Of a stretch of DNA of 64,000 nucleotides, positions 1 to 13,760 are shown piece after piece. Position numbers and translations under genes: made by a program. This DNA is from Brachybacterium saurashtrense (lineage in GTDB: Bacteria; Actinomycetota; Actinomycetes; Actinomycetales; Dermabacteraceae): positions 3,100,001-3,164,000 of the forward strand of contig NZ_CP031356.1 in NCBI RefSeq assembly GCF_003355475.1, read 5' to 3'. The notes beneath the pieces are model-generated. The model saw only the letters and a list, made by a program, of their open reading frames with translations, had not been told where the DNA came from and did no database searches. How positions within the stretch are numbered: the first letter of the stretch is position 1; the number at the start of each line of letters is the position of its first letter.

Positions 1-115
1 GTCGGACCCGTCGGCGCCGGGCGGTGCACCGCCTGCTGACCCCGGCCCTGCGACCCCGGCGGAGCGCGCCTCCACGGGGGACCGGCCGGCGCGGCCGGGC
101 CGGCCGGTCCGTGAC

Positions 116-775
116 GTGCGCCGGGGCGCCGCGGACCGCGCCGAGCCTCCGGGCCTCGACGCCCCTGCGCGCGGACCGTCGGGCGCCGGCCCCTCGGATC
201 CCGCGCGCTCCGGCGAGGAGCCGGAGATCCTGTTCGATCCGCCGGAGCTGCCGGCCCCGCCGGATCCCTTCGAGCTCGCGCGCCGCACCGTGAACCGCTC
301 GCGCGCCGCCGCTCGCGACCGCGGGCTCTTCCCGATCTCCGCGAAGACGCAGGCCAGGGACGTGCGCGACCGGTCCGGCCGGGCGCCCGGCTACTCCGGC
401 TCGCGGCCCGACCCGCGGGACCCGCAGGGCATCGAGAGCGTGCTGAAGAAGGTGCTGGGGAACCTGGGCTGGAACGCCGGGATGAGCACCGGGCGGGTGC
501 TGGACGAGTGGGACGACATCGTGGGCGAGCGCCTGGCCGTGCACTGCCGTCCCGTCTCCTTCGAGGACGGCGTGCTGGTGGTCAGCGCCTCCTCCTCCGC
601 CTGGGCCTCTCAGCTGCGGATGCTCACCCCGCAGCTGATCACCACCATCGAGGAGCGGGTGGGGGCGCATGTGATCTCCGAGCTCAAGGTCACCGGCCCG
701 GCCGCCGCCGAGCGCAGCTGGAAGAAGGGCCGCCGCACCGTGACCTGGCGCGGCCCCCGCGACACCTATGGCTGA
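116..775 (+). CDS. dciA: DUF721 family protein DciA (5' end uncertain)
   Basis: DciA loads the replicative helicase DnaB in bacteria that lack DnaC; in actinobacteria it sits in the dnaA-recF-gyrB neighbourhood, as here. The conserved DUF721 core runs from about residue 103 to 205 (IESVLKKVLGNLGWNAG, then WDDIVGERLAVHCRP and SSAWASQLRMLTPQL). An arginine-rich helix (FELARRTVNRSRAAARDRG, residues 57-75) precedes it, as is usual in actinobacterial members. The first 55 residues are Pro/Ala/Arg-rich and look disordered. The GTG at 116 is only the first start in the window; the frame is open back to base 2, so translation may begin upstream, possibly overlapping recF. Confidence 0.8.
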   Translation: MRRGAADRAEPPGLDAPARGPSGAGPSDPARSGEEPEILFDPPELPAPPDPFELARRTVNRSRAAARDRGLFPISAKTQARDVRDRSGRAPGYSGSRPDPRDPQGIESVLKKVLGNLGWNAGMSTGRVLDEWDDIVGERLAVHCRPVSFEDGVLVVSASSSAWASQLRMLTPQLITTIEERVGAHVISELKVTGPAAAERSWKKGRRTVTWRGPRDTYG

Positions 776-882
776 GGCACGAGCGGCAGGAGCTCGGCGA
801 GGAGTGCCGCTGTTCACGCGGCGTCATCGCGCGGCGCCATCCTGCTACCGTAGAACCCGACGAGCTGATGCAGCTCGCGTGC

Positions 883-997
883 ACTGGGGTCGGTGAAATT
901 CCGAGCCGGCGGTGACAGTCCGCGACCCGATGGCCTCTGGCCCTCGGCTGACCAGGTGGAACTCCTGGACCGACGGTGAGAGTCCGGATGGGAAGCG
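883..997 (+). promoter_or_regulatory. FMN riboswitch (RFN element)
   Basis: The leader of the rib operon contains the conserved RFN blocks in order: GGGGTCGGTGAAATTCCGAG, GGCGGTGACAGTCCGCGACC, a variable stem, ACCAGGTGGAACTCCTGGACC, then CGACGGTGAGAGTCCGGATG followed by GGAAG. These are the paired and FMN-contacting segments of the aptamer that lowers riboflavin gene expression when FMN is plentiful. It lies 130 bases upstream of ribD, consistent with control of the whole ribD-ribE-ribBA-ribH operon. Confidence 0.95.
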
Positions 998-1088
998 CAC
1001 GCGAACGACGTCCTCGGGCACGCCGGCACCGCGCACCCCCTGCGCGCGTCGGGGACCCGTCGGCGACGCCGTTCCCGCACACCCTTCC

Positions 1089-1124
1089 TCTCCTCCACCG
1101 CCGCGAGCCGCGGAGTGGAGGAGA
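1089..1124 (+). promoter_or_regulatory. Shine-Dalgarno-sequestering hairpin of the FMN riboswitch
   Basis: Bases 1089-1098 (TCTCCTCCAC) are the exact complement of 1115-1124 (GTGGAGGAGA), which carries the ribD ribosome-binding site. Inside this stem, 1101-1105 (CCGCG) pairs with 1109-1113 (CGCGG) around a three-base AGC loop. The result is a long GC-rich hairpin that would hide the Shine-Dalgarno sequence six bases before the ribD start. I infer that this is the expression platform and that control is translational; no U-tract follows, so it is not an intrinsic terminator. Confidence 0.75.
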
Positions 1125-1130
1125 CAGAGC

Positions 1131-2180
1131 ATGCTGCAGGACGTCGAGCACCGGGCGCTGGCCCGCGCCCTCGAGATCGCGGCCGATCCGGCCGTGCCGC
1201 TGGGCCCGAATCCCCGTGTGGGCTGCGTGCTGCTGGACCCGCACGGCACGGTCCTGGCCGAGGGGCACCACCGCGGCGCCGGCACCGCACACGCCGAGGC
1301 CGACGCGCTGACCGCGGCCCGCGCCGCCTCCGCCCCGCTCGCCGGCGCCACCGCCGTGGTCACCCTGGAGCCCTGCGCGCACACGGGCCGCACCGGCCCC
1401 TGCGCGGACGCCCTGATCGAGGCCGGCGTCGGCCGTGTGGTGATCGCCCGCACCGACCCCAACCCGGTCGCCGCCGGCGGTATCGCGCGCCTGCGCGCCG
1501 CGGGGCTCGACGTGGAGCTCGCGATCCCGGAGGATCTCGCGGCGGCCGCCGCGGCCCTGAACCGCGGCTGGGAGCACGGCCTGGCGCACGAGCGCCCCCT
1601 GGTCACGGCCAAGATCGCGCTGAGCCTCGACGGCCGCGCGGCCGCCGCCGACGGCACCAGCCAGTGGCTCACCGGCGCCGCCGCCCGCGAGGAGGTGCAC
1701 CTGCTGCGCACCACCTGCGATGCCGTGCTGGTGGGCACCGGCACCGCCCGGGCGGACCACCCCACGCTCACCGCGCGCCGTCCCGACGGCACCCTCCACC
1801 CCCGCCAGCCGCTGCGGGCCGTGATGGGCACCTCGGAGGCGCCCCCGCTGCCAGCGATCGACGGCGCCGGGGAGGTGCTGCCTCTACGCACCCGCGACCC
1901 CTCGGTCGCGCTCGCCACCCTGTTCACGCGCGGCGTGCGCCATGTGCTGCTGGAGGGAGGCCCCACCCTCGCGGCCGCGTTCCTGCGCGCGGGCTGCGTG
2001 GACGAGCTGATCGTCCATCTCGCCCCCACCCTGCTGGGCGGCGGGCGTCCCGCCGTGGCGGATCTGGGGATCACCACCCTCGCCGACCGGCTCGACCTCG
2101 ATCTCGTGGACATCGCGCCGATGCCCACCCCGTCCTGCCCCACGGACCTCCGCCTCACCCTCCGTCCCCGCACCGCCTGA
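1131..2180 (+). CDS. ribD: Bifunctional riboflavin deaminase/reductase RibD
   Basis: RibD deaminates 2,5-diamino-6-ribosylamino-pyrimidinone 5'-phosphate and then reduces the ribosyl side chain with NADPH. The N-terminal cytidine-deaminase-like domain shows the zinc motif HAEADAL (about residue 54) and PCAHTGRTGPC (about residue 81). The C-terminal reductase domain begins near residue 155 (TAKIALSLDGRAAAADGTSQ). At 349 residues it is normal length. The ATG at 1131 follows GGAGGAGAC and fits the conserved N-terminus (LARALEIAADP); an in-frame start at 912 lies inside the riboswitch and is rejected. First gene of a four-gene operon. Confidence 0.95.
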   Translation: MLQDVEHRALARALEIAADPAVPLGPNPRVGCVLLDPHGTVLAEGHHRGAGTAHAEADALTAARAASAPLAGATAVVTLEPCAHTGRTGPCADALIEAGVGRVVIARTDPNPVAAGGIARLRAAGLDVELAIPEDLAAAAAALNRGWEHGLAHERPLVTAKIALSLDGRAAAADGTSQWLTGAAAREEVHLLRTTCDAVLVGTGTARADHPTLTARRPDGTLHPRQPLRAVMGTSEAPPLPAIDGAGEVLPLRTRDPSVALATLFTRGVRHVLLEGGPTLAAAFLRAGCVDELIVHLAPTLLGGGRPAVADLGITTLADRLDLDLVDIAPMPTPSCPTDLRLTLRPRTA

Positions 2181-2195
2181 CCAGGAAGGACCACC

Positions 2196-2810
2196 ATGTT
2201 CACCGGAATCGTCGAAGAGCTCGGCACCGTCGAGTCCCTCACCCCCGGCGCCGACCCCGCCCGCCTGAGGATCCGCTCCCCGCGCGTGCTCGAGGGCATC
2301 GCGCTGGGTGACTCGATCGCCGTGAGCGGCTGCTGCCTCACGGTCACCGCCGTGGAGGGCGAGGTGTGGAGCGCGGACGTCATCGCCACCACCCTCGCCG
2401 CCACCTCCCTGGGGGACCTCGCCCCCGGGGACCGCGTCAACCTCGAGCGCTGCGTGCGCGCCGACGGACGCCTGGACGGGCACATCGTGCAGGGCCACGT
2501 CGACGGCGTCGGTCAGGTGCGCGGCCGCGAGGAGAGCGCCGGCACCACCCTGCTGCGCCTGGCGCTGCCCGAGGGTCTGGCCCGCTACGTGGTGGACAAG
2601 GGCTCCCTCGCCGTGGACGGCGTGAGCCTCACCGTGGCCGCGATCGACGGTGACGAGGTGACCATCGGCCTCATCCCGGAGACCCTCGAGCGCACCACCC
2701 TGGGGCGTCGCGCCGTGGGGGACCGCGTGAACCTCGAGGTGGACGTGCTGGCCAAGTACGTCGAGAAGCTCGCCGGGGGCCTGCTGCCCGGAACGGGGGC
2801 CGCGCGATGA
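2196..2810 (+). CDS. ribE: Riboflavin synthase alpha subunit
   Basis: Dismutates two molecules of 6,7-dimethyl-8-ribityllumazine to riboflavin and the pyrimidinedione substrate of lumazine synthase. The N-terminus [15 protein letters not shown] is the family signature, and the protein consists of two tandem lumazine-binding repeats: the first with [12 protein letters not shown] (about residues 41-52) and the second with [12 protein letters not shown] (about residues 137-148). Length, 204 residues, is typical. AGGAAGG precedes the ATG. It starts 15 bases after ribD and its stop overlaps the ribBA start by ATGA, so translation is probably coupled. Confidence 0.95.
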   Translation: MFTGIVEELGTVESLTPGADPARLRIRSPRVLEGIALGDSIAVSGCCLTVTAVEGEVWSADVIATTLAATSLGDLAPGDRVNLERCVRADGRLDGHIVQGHVDGVGQVRGREESAGTTLLRLALPEGLARYVVDKGSLAVDGVSLTVAAIDGDEVTIGLIPETLERTTLGRRAVGDRVNLEVDVLAKYVEKLAGGLLPGTGAAR

Positions 2811-4108
2811 GCACCCCCGCGAACGCGCCGGGCGGCGCCGGTCCCGCGGCCCCGACCGCCGGGCTGCGCCTGGACCCCGTCGAGGACGCGCTCGCGGCGA
2901 TCGCCGCCGGCCGCCCCGTGGTGGTGGTCGACGACGAGGACCGCGAGAACGAGGGCGACCTGATCCTCGCCGCCTCCGCGGCGACCGAGGAGCTGATCGG
3001 CTTCGCGGTGCGCCACTCGAGCGGTCTGCTGTGCGCGCCGATGAGCGCGGCGCGGGCCGACGCCCTCGAGCTGCCGCTGATGGTGCGGCAGAACGCCGAC
3101 CCCCTGCGCACCGCCTACACCGTGAGCGTGGACGCGGCCGTAGGCGGGACCACCGGCATCAGCGCCGCCGACCGCGCCCGCACCCTGCGCGTGCTCGCCG
3201 GGGAGGACACCGTGCCCGCGGACCTGGTGCGCCCCGGCCACGTGCTCCCGCTGCGGGCGAAGCCCGGCGGGGTTCTCGAGCGGCGCGGCCATACCGAGGC
3301 CGCCGTGGACCTCACCCGCCTGGCCGGCCTGCCGGCGGTGGGGATGATCGTCGAGCTCGTGCACGACGCCGGGGACATGATGCGCGGCCCCGCCCTGCGG
3401 GAGTTCGCCGACCGCCACGGCCTGCCGATGATCTCCATCGAGGCCCTGGCCGTGCACCGTCGGCGCCACGACCCGCCCGCGCTGGCGTTCACCGCGCCGG
3501 TGCCGCTGCCCACCGAGCACGGCACCTTCCAGGCCCTGGCCGTGCGCGAGGGCACCGCCGAGCACCTGGTGCTGGTGCGCGGGGACGTCACCACCGCCGA
3601 GCCGGTGCTCACCCGGGTCCACTCCGAGTGCGTGACCGGGGACGTGTTCGGCTCGCGGCGCTGCGACTGCGGCCCGCAGCTGCAGGAGTCCCTGGCCCGC
3701 ATCGACGCGGCCGGGCGCGGGGTGTTGATCCTGCTGCGCGGCCACGAGGGCCGCGGCATCGGCCTGGTCGAGAAGCTGCGCGCCTACGCCCTGCAGGACG
3801 CCGGCCGCGACACCGTCGAGGCGAACCTCGACCTGGGCCTGCCGGTGGACGCCCGCTCCTTCGCCGCGGTGCCGGGGATCCTCGCGCACCTGAGCGTGGG
3901 TGCGGTGGACCTGCTCACCCACAACCCGGAGAAGGCGCACGCCCTGGTGGGCGGCGGCGTCGAGGTGGCCGCGACCTCCCCGCTCACCCCCCACCCCACC
4001 CCGGAGAACCTCGGCTACCTCACCACCAAGCGGGACCGGCTGGGCCACCGCCTCGTCGGCCTCCCGCACACCCCCGCACCCACCCCCACGAACGGAGACC
4101 CCTCATGA
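2807..4108 (+). CDS. ribBA: Bifunctional DHBP synthase / GTP cyclohydrolase II RibBA
   Basis: The N-terminal half makes 3,4-dihydroxy-2-butanone 4-phosphate from ribulose 5-phosphate (acidic motif [12 protein letters not shown] near residue 41; [13 protein letters not shown] near residue 163). The C-terminal half opens the GTP imidazole ring ([20 protein letters not shown] near residue 271 with the zinc cysteines, then [12 protein letters not shown]). Thus one protein feeds both branches of riboflavin synthesis. It has 433 residues; the first 20 are a poorly conserved Ala/Pro-rich extension. ATGA overlaps link it to ribE upstream and ribH downstream. Confidence 0.95.
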   Translation: MSTPANAPGGAGPAAPTAGLRLDPVEDALAAIAAGRPVVVVDDEDRENEGDLILAASAATEELIGFAVRHSSGLLCAPMSAARADALELPLMVRQNADPLRTAYTVSVDAAVGGTTGISAADRARTLRVLAGEDTVPADLVRPGHVLPLRAKPGGVLERRGHTEAAVDLTRLAGLPAVGMIVELVHDAGDMMRGPALREFADRHGLPMISIEALAVHRRRHDPPALAFTAPVPLPTEHGTFQALAVREGTAEHLVLVRGDVTTAEPVLTRVHSECVTGDVFGSRRCDCGPQLQESLARIDAAGRGVLILLRGHEGRGIGLVEKLRAYALQDAGRDTVEANLDLGLPVDARSFAAVPGILAHLSVGAVDLLTHNPEKAHALVGGGVEVAATSPLTPHPTPENLGYLTTKRDRLGHRLVGLPHTPAPTPTNGDPS

Positions 4109-4605
4109 GCGGCCACGGAAGCCCCACCGCCCCGATCCCGCACCAGCCCGGCACGCGCCTCGCGATCGTCGCCGCCTCCTGGCACGAGCAGGTGATGGAC
4201 GGCCTGCTCGCCGGCGCCCTGCGCGCGGCGGCGGAGGCCGGCATCGACGAGCCCACCGTGGTGCGGGCCCCCGGCTCCTTCGAGCTGCCGGTGCTCGCCG
4301 ACGCCCTCGCCCGCGATCACGACGCGGTCGTGGCGCTCGGCGTGGTGATCCGCGGCGGCACCCCGCACTTCGAGTACGTGTGCGCGGCGGCGACCGACGG
4401 CCTCGCCCGGGTGGCGCTCGACCACGGCACACCGCTCGGTTTCGGCCTCCTCACCTGCGACGACGAGCAGCAGGCGCTGGATCGGTCCGGGCTTCCCGGC
4501 TCCCGGGAGGACAAGGGCCACGAGGCCGCCGCCGCGGCGCTGACCACGGCGCACGTGCTCTCCGGGCTCTCCGCGCCGGGATCCGCGGGCACCTCCGGGC
4601 GCTGA
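4105..4605 (+). CDS. ribH: 6,7-dimethyl-8-ribityllumazine synthase
   Basis: Condenses the RibD product (after dephosphorylation) with dihydroxybutanone phosphate to give lumazine, the substrate of RibE, with which it can assemble. Family features: [17 protein letters not shown] (residues 18-34), the substrate loop [27 protein letters not shown] with the catalytic-site histidine, and [11 protein letters not shown]. Length 166 residues. The start is the ATGA overlap with ribBA; an earlier in-frame opening is antisense-like noise inside ribBA. Last gene of the operon, followed by a hairpin. Confidence 0.95.
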   Translation: MSGHGSPTAPIPHQPGTRLAIVAASWHEQVMDGLLAGALRAAAEAGIDEPTVVRAPGSFELPVLADALARDHDAVVALGVVIRGGTPHFEYVCAAATDGLARVALDHGTPLGFGLLTCDDEQQALDRSGLPGSREDKGHEAAAAALTTAHVLSGLSAPGSAGTSGR

Positions 4606-4610
4606 ACCGC

Positions 4611-4649
4611 GCACAGGGGCTCCCGGGCGACTCCCAGGCGCCCCTGTGC
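4611..4649 (+). terminator. Candidate terminator of the rib operon
   Basis: GCACAGGGGC (4611-4620) pairs with GCCCCTGTGC (4640-4649) around a 19-base loop that can itself pair weakly. It begins six bases after the ribH stop. There is no clear U-tract, as is common in GC-rich actinobacteria. Confidence 0.6.
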
Positions 4650-7151
<2,502 letters not shown>

Positions 7152-7239
7152 CGTCGGCCCCCGGGCGCGGCGCCGGCCCGCTGCGCGCCCCCGGGGACCC
7201 CCTCGATCCATCGGCCCCACCGGAAAGGCCTCCACTCCC

Positions 7240-10092
<2,853 letters not shown>

Positions 10093-10095
10093 TCC

Positions 10096-10686
10096 GTGAG
10101 CACCAGTGACTCCAGGACCACCACCGGGAGCGCCGACCCGGCCGAGTCCACGTCCACGCTCCCGGCCTTCGACGGCACCTCCAGCCCGTCGACCTCGTCG
10201 GCGGAGCCCGCCCCCACCACGGGCGAGACGTCGATGGGCGCGGGCAGGGGCTCCGCGTCCCGCGGCGCCAGCCGCAGCCCGAAGAAGACCCCGCCCCTCG
10301 CCGCCGCGGCGGAGACCGAGCGGCGCGGCCCCCGCCGGGTGCGCCTCACCCTGGCCCGGCTGGACCCGTTCTCGGTGATGAAGCTGTCCTTCCTGGCGGC
10401 GATCGCGATCGGCATCGCCACCGTGGTGGCCGTGATCCTGCTGTGGAACCTGGTCGAGGCGATCGGGCTGTGGAGCCAGATCGACCAGCTGGGCAGGGAC
10501 CTCAACGGCGGCGACCCGCTGCCCTTCATGGAGTTCTTCAGCTTCTCGAAGATGACCAGCTACGGCACCATCGTCGCCGTGGTGAACGTCGTGATCATCA
10601 CGGCACTCGGCACCCTGCTGGCCTTCCTGTACAACCTGGTGGCCGCCCTGCTGGGCGGGCTGAAGATGACCTTCACCGACGAGTGA
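10096..10686 (+). CDS. DUF3566 membrane protein
   Basis: Actinobacteria keep a DUF3566 gene directly after gyrA; function is unknown, although an envelope or division role is often assumed. Residues 1-75 are Ser/Thr/Pro-rich and probably cytoplasmic and disordered. The conserved domain starts at RRVRLTLARLDPFSVMKLSF (about residues 78-97) and has two transmembrane segments (about 95-120 and 155-185) flanking a loop with FMEFFSFSKMTSYG. The GTG start is three bases after the gyrA stop, so it is co-transcribed and probably translationally coupled with the gyrase genes. Confidence 0.85.
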   Translation: MSTSDSRTTTGSADPAESTSTLPAFDGTSSPSTSSAEPAPTTGETSMGAGRGSASRGASRSPKKTPPLAAAAETERRGPRRVRLTLARLDPFSVMKLSFLAAIAIGIATVVAVILLWNLVEAIGLWSQIDQLGRDLNGGDPLPFMEFFSFSKMTSYGTIVAVVNVVIITALGTLLAFLYNLVAALLGGLKMTFTDE

Positions 10687-10730
10687 GCCGCCGGGTGGGA
10701 CGGTCCCGCACCGCCCGCCCCGCGCGATCC

Positions 10731-10766
10731 CGACGCCGCCGTGCCTGCTGAGGCGCGGCGGCGTCG
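10731..10766 (+). terminator. Terminator after the gyrase operon
   Basis: CGACGCCGCCG (10731-10741) pairs perfectly with CGGCGGCGTCG (10756-10766) around a 14-base loop, 45 bases after the DUF3566 stop, followed by TCGTTCC. It can serve the plus strand; the minus-strand gene ending at 10861 is 95 bases away. Confidence 0.65.
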
Positions 10767-10860
10767 TCGTTCCCCCGGCGCGTCCGCGCAGCCCTCGCGT
10801 CGGCCTCGTGCCCGCCCATGCCCGCCCGTCCCGTCCCGCGGCGTCGCGGTCCCTGCGCGG

Positions 10861-11340
10861 TCAGGAGGCCTGGAGCTCGGTGATCTCGGCGATCTGCGCG
10901 CCCAGGTGGGCGAGGGCCTGCTCGGCGGGCACGGTCGCGGCGACGCCGTGCGCGCCGGCGCCCAACGAGATCCGGCGCGCCGGATCCCCGGTGAGGGAGG
11001 CGTCGGCGATCACGGGCCAGGCGGTGGTGGCGCCGAAGGGCGTGATCGTGCCGCGCTCGTAGCCGGTGACCTCGCGGGCGACCTCCTTGTCCGGCATGGA
11101 CAGCCGGTTCACGCCCAGCAGCGCCCGCAGCCGGGGCCAGGAGATCTCGCGGTCCCCCGGCACCAGCACGAACAGGAAGTCTCCCTCCCCGCGCCGCACC
11201 ACGAGAGTCTTGACGATGTCGCGGGGCTCGACGCCGCGGGCCGCGGCCGCCTCGGCGAGGGAGCCCACGCGGCCGTGCCGGGTGATCTCGTAGGGCAGGC
11301 CGGAGGAGTCCAGCGCCTCGCGGGCGCGCAGTTCGCTCAT
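10861..11340 (-). CDS. ybaK: YbaK/EbsC-family aminoacyl-tRNA deacylase
   Basis: Members hydrolyse mischarged tRNA, classically Cys-tRNA(Pro), in trans. The single YbaK/ProX editing domain covers the 159 residues: DIVKTLVVRRGEGDFLFVLV contains the conserved Lys, and GYERGTITPFGATTAWPVIAD matches the family pattern G-x-x-x-G-x-x-x-P-F-G. The start is supported by a leaderless arrangement: TATCGT at 11352-11347 ends six bases before the ATG and no Shine-Dalgarno is present. It is divergent from the hypothetical gene at 11441. Exact tRNA substrate cannot be read from sequence. Confidence 0.85.
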   Translation of the reverse strand: MSELRAREALDSSGLPYEITRHGRVGSLAEAAAARGVEPRDIVKTLVVRRGEGDFLFVLVPGDREISWPRLRALLGVNRLSMPDKEVAREVTGYERGTITPFGATTAWPVIADASLTGDPARRISLGAGAHGVAATVPAEQALAHLGAQIAEITELQAS

Positions 11341-11440
11341 GGGTCCACGATACGGAGCCCGGCGGAGGGCGCGGGCCGTGAGGCGTCTCGCAGGCGGCCG
11401 GGGTCTGCGGGCGCAGCCCGGCTGTCGGTACGGTCGAGAG

Positions 11441-12262
11441 ATGGTCTCCTCCTCCCTCGCCCGACCCCTCCCGGACCTCCGCCCGCTGCCGCCGGTGCAG
11501 GAGCAGCACTTCGCCCCCGCGGACTATCCGTGGGTGGGGGCGGCGGTGCGCTCCGCGCTGCTGCTCGAGGACGGGATCGCGGATCTCGACCCCGTCGGCG
11601 GTGTGGGAGCGCCCGCCGAGAGGCTGCCGGAGCCGGTGGTGGACATCGACCTCGTCGAGCAGGCCCTCGCCGCCGAGGGCGTCGCACCGCTGGCCGAGCG
11701 CACGCTGGTGCTCGCCGTCGGCTCCAACCAGACCCCGCAGGCCATCGCTCGCAAGTACCGGCGGGCCGGTGGCACGGTGCCGGCGGCCACGCCCTTCGTG
11801 CGCTGCACCGTGCACGATCTCGCCGTGGGGCACGTGGCCCACATCGCCGCACCGGGGTACGTGCCGGCGGCGCCGTACCGTGCCCCGGGCCAGCGCATGG
11901 AGCTGGTCGCCACCTGGTTCGACGACGAGCAGCTCGCGGTGATCGACGCGACCGAGCCGAACTACGACAGGATCCGCCTGGCCGCCGCGCAGCACCCGCT
12001 CACGCTCGCCACGGGCCAGGAGCCCGCGCAGGCGCACGTCTACGCCTCCCGCTGGGGCGTGCTGGCCCGCGACGGGGTGCCGATCCCGCTGCGCCACCGC
12101 CAGCAGGAGCTGTTCGACGAGCTCTCCGCGCTCACCGGCGACGAGCGCTTCGTGGGCGAGGCCGGTGAGCTGTGCGCCCGCATGGCGGCGGAGCCCGGGG
12201 CGCTGCGCGAGCGGGTGAGCGCGCGCGGCCTGGTCGCGCCCGACGGCCTCGCCCGGCCGTGA
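11441..12262 (+). CDS. Hypothetical protein with a gamma-glutamylcyclotransferase-like motif
   Basis: I do not recognise the family. The 273-residue protein is soluble with no signal peptide. A central segment, TLVLAVGSNQTPQAIARKY (about residues 88-106), resembles the YGSN nucleotide/substrate loop of gamma-glutamylcyclotransferase-like folds, but the rest does not allow assignment. Start chosen at ATG 11441 because TACGGT (11429-11434) lies exactly six bases upstream, a leaderless pattern seen repeatedly here. It shares a 100-bp divergent promoter region with the ybaK-type gene. Coding character (codon bias, length) is good, so the gene is probably real. Confidence 0.65.
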   Translation: MVSSSLARPLPDLRPLPPVQEQHFAPADYPWVGAAVRSALLLEDGIADLDPVGGVGAPAERLPEPVVDIDLVEQALAAEGVAPLAERTLVLAVGSNQTPQAIARKYRRAGGTVPAATPFVRCTVHDLAVGHVAHIAAPGYVPAAPYRAPGQRMELVATWFDDEQLAVIDATEPNYDRIRLAAAQHPLTLATGQEPAQAHVYASRWGVLARDGVPIPLRHRQQELFDELSALTGDERFVGEAGELCARMAAEPGALRERVSARGLVAPDGLARP

Positions 12263-12356
12263 ACCGCACGCCCTTCCCGCCCCCATCCCGATGATTAGCT
12301 AGGCTATGCATATCCGGGGTGCTCGCCCCGGACCGCGGACGAGGGGAGACGCAGCG

Positions 12357-13748
12357 ATGACCGCCATCTGGTGGGTGCGGGACGACCTCCGGCTCCATGA
12401 CAACCCCGCCCTCGCGGCGGCGGCCGCCGCCGGGGACGTGATCGCCGTGCACGTGGACGAGCGGATCGACGGGGTCCGTGCCGCGGGCGGCGCCTCCCGC
12501 TGGTGGCTGCACCACTCGCTGCGGCGCCTGGGCGACTCCCTGCGGGAGCACGGCGTCCCGCTGGTGCTGGCGGACGGCGATCCCGAGCAGGTGATCCCGC
12601 AGCTGGTCCGGGAGACCGGCGCCGAGCAGGTGCAGTGGAACCGGCGCTACCACCGGCCCCGTCGTGATCTCGACGCGCGGCTGAAGAGTGCGCTGCGTGC
12701 GCAGGGCGTGCGTGCCGAGAGCAGCGACGGCTTCCTGCTGCACGAGCCGTGGACGATCGCGACGCAGAAGGGCGAGCCCTACCGCGTCTACTCCGCCTTC
12801 GCCCGCGCCTGCCGCGATGCCGCCCCGCCCCGCCCGGACGACGCCGCCGCGCCGAACCTGTCGGGACCCGCCGACGAGGTGCACGCCGCCGGCCACGCGA
12901 TGGCGCAGTGGCGGCGCGCGGAGCACCTCGAGGAGATCCTGGACCGCCGCGGCTGGGTGCCGACGGCCCCGGACTGGGCGGAGGGGCTGCGGGAGACCTG
13001 GACGCCGGGGGAGGCCGGGGCGTGGGACCGGCTGGACGCGCTCGAGGACGTGCTCGACGACTACGCGCGCCACCGCGACCGGCCCGCGCTGCAGGGCACC
13101 TCACGCCTCTCCCCGCACCTGCGCTTCGGCGAGATCTCCCCGCACCAGGTGTGGCGGCGCAGCCGGGAGCTGGGCCCGGGGGAGGGGCCGGAGACGTTCC
13201 GCGACGAGCTGCTGTGGCGGGAGTTCGCCTGGCACCGGCTGTTCCACCTGCCCGAGCTCGCCACGCGCAACGTCCGCTCGCAGTTCGACGCCTTCGACTG
13301 GCGCGAGGACGAGGACGACCTCCGGGCCTGGCAGCGCGGGCGCACCGGGATCGACCTGGTCGACGCCGGGATGCGGCAGCTGTGGCGCACCGGCTGGATG
13401 CACAACCGGGTGCGCCTGGTGGTGGGCTCCTTCCTCACCAAGAACCTGCGCCTGCACTGGCGGCACGGCGAGGAGTGGTTCTGGGACACGCTGGTGGACG
13501 CCGACGAGGCCGCGAACCCCTTCAACTGGCAGTGGGTGGCAGGCACCGGGGACGATGCGGCGCCGTACTTCCGCGTGTTCAACCCCGAACGGCAGCAGGA
13601 GCGGTTCGACCCCGAGGGCGAGTACGTGCGCTCCTGGCTGCCCGAGGTCGGCACCGGCGACAGGCCCGCCCCGCTGGTGGACCTGCGCGCCTCCCGGCGG
13701 GACGCCCTCGCCGCCCATCAGCGGCTCTCGGGGCAGGCCGACGAGTGA
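12357..13748 (+). CDS. phrB: Deoxyribodipyrimidine photolyase (CPD class I type)
   Basis: Uses FADH- and blue light to split cyclobutane pyrimidine dimers. N-terminal alpha/beta antenna domain (AIWWVRDDLRLHDNPAL, residues 3-19) and C-terminal FAD domain with TSRLSPHLRFGEISPHQVW, LLWREFAWHRLFHLP, GIDLVDAGMRQLWRTGWMHN and NPFNWQWVAGTGDDAAPYFR; the tryptophan-rich pattern is that of photolyases. Length 463 residues. The ATG at 12357 follows GAGGGGAGAC; the earlier in-frame ATG at 12306 overlaps a possible -10 (TAGGCT, 12300-12305) and is rejected. Ends 12 bases before the convergent oxidoreductase gene. Confidence 0.93.
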   Translation: MTAIWWVRDDLRLHDNPALAAAAAAGDVIAVHVDERIDGVRAAGGASRWWLHHSLRRLGDSLREHGVPLVLADGDPEQVIPQLVRETGAEQVQWNRRYHRPRRDLDARLKSALRAQGVRAESSDGFLLHEPWTIATQKGEPYRVYSAFARACRDAAPPRPDDAAAPNLSGPADEVHAAGHAMAQWRRAEHLEEILDRRGWVPTAPDWAEGLRETWTPGEAGAWDRLDALEDVLDDYARHRDRPALQGTSRLSPHLRFGEISPHQVWRRSRELGPGEGPETFRDELLWREFAWHRLFHLPELATRNVRSQFDAFDWREDEDDLRAWQRGRTGIDLVDAGMRQLWRTGWMHNRVRLVVGSFLTKNLRLHWRHGEEWFWDTLVDADEAANPFNWQWVAGTGDDAAPYFRVFNPERQQERFDPEGEYVRSWLPEVGTGDRPAPLVDLRASRRDALAAHQRLSGQADE

Positions 13749-13760
13749 CCCGGGTGGGCC

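Noticed and set aside
12306-12356. Earlier ATG for the photolyase
   Set aside because: It overlaps the likely -10 region and lacks a Shine-Dalgarno sequence, while ATG 12357 has GAGGGGAG and the conserved N-terminus.
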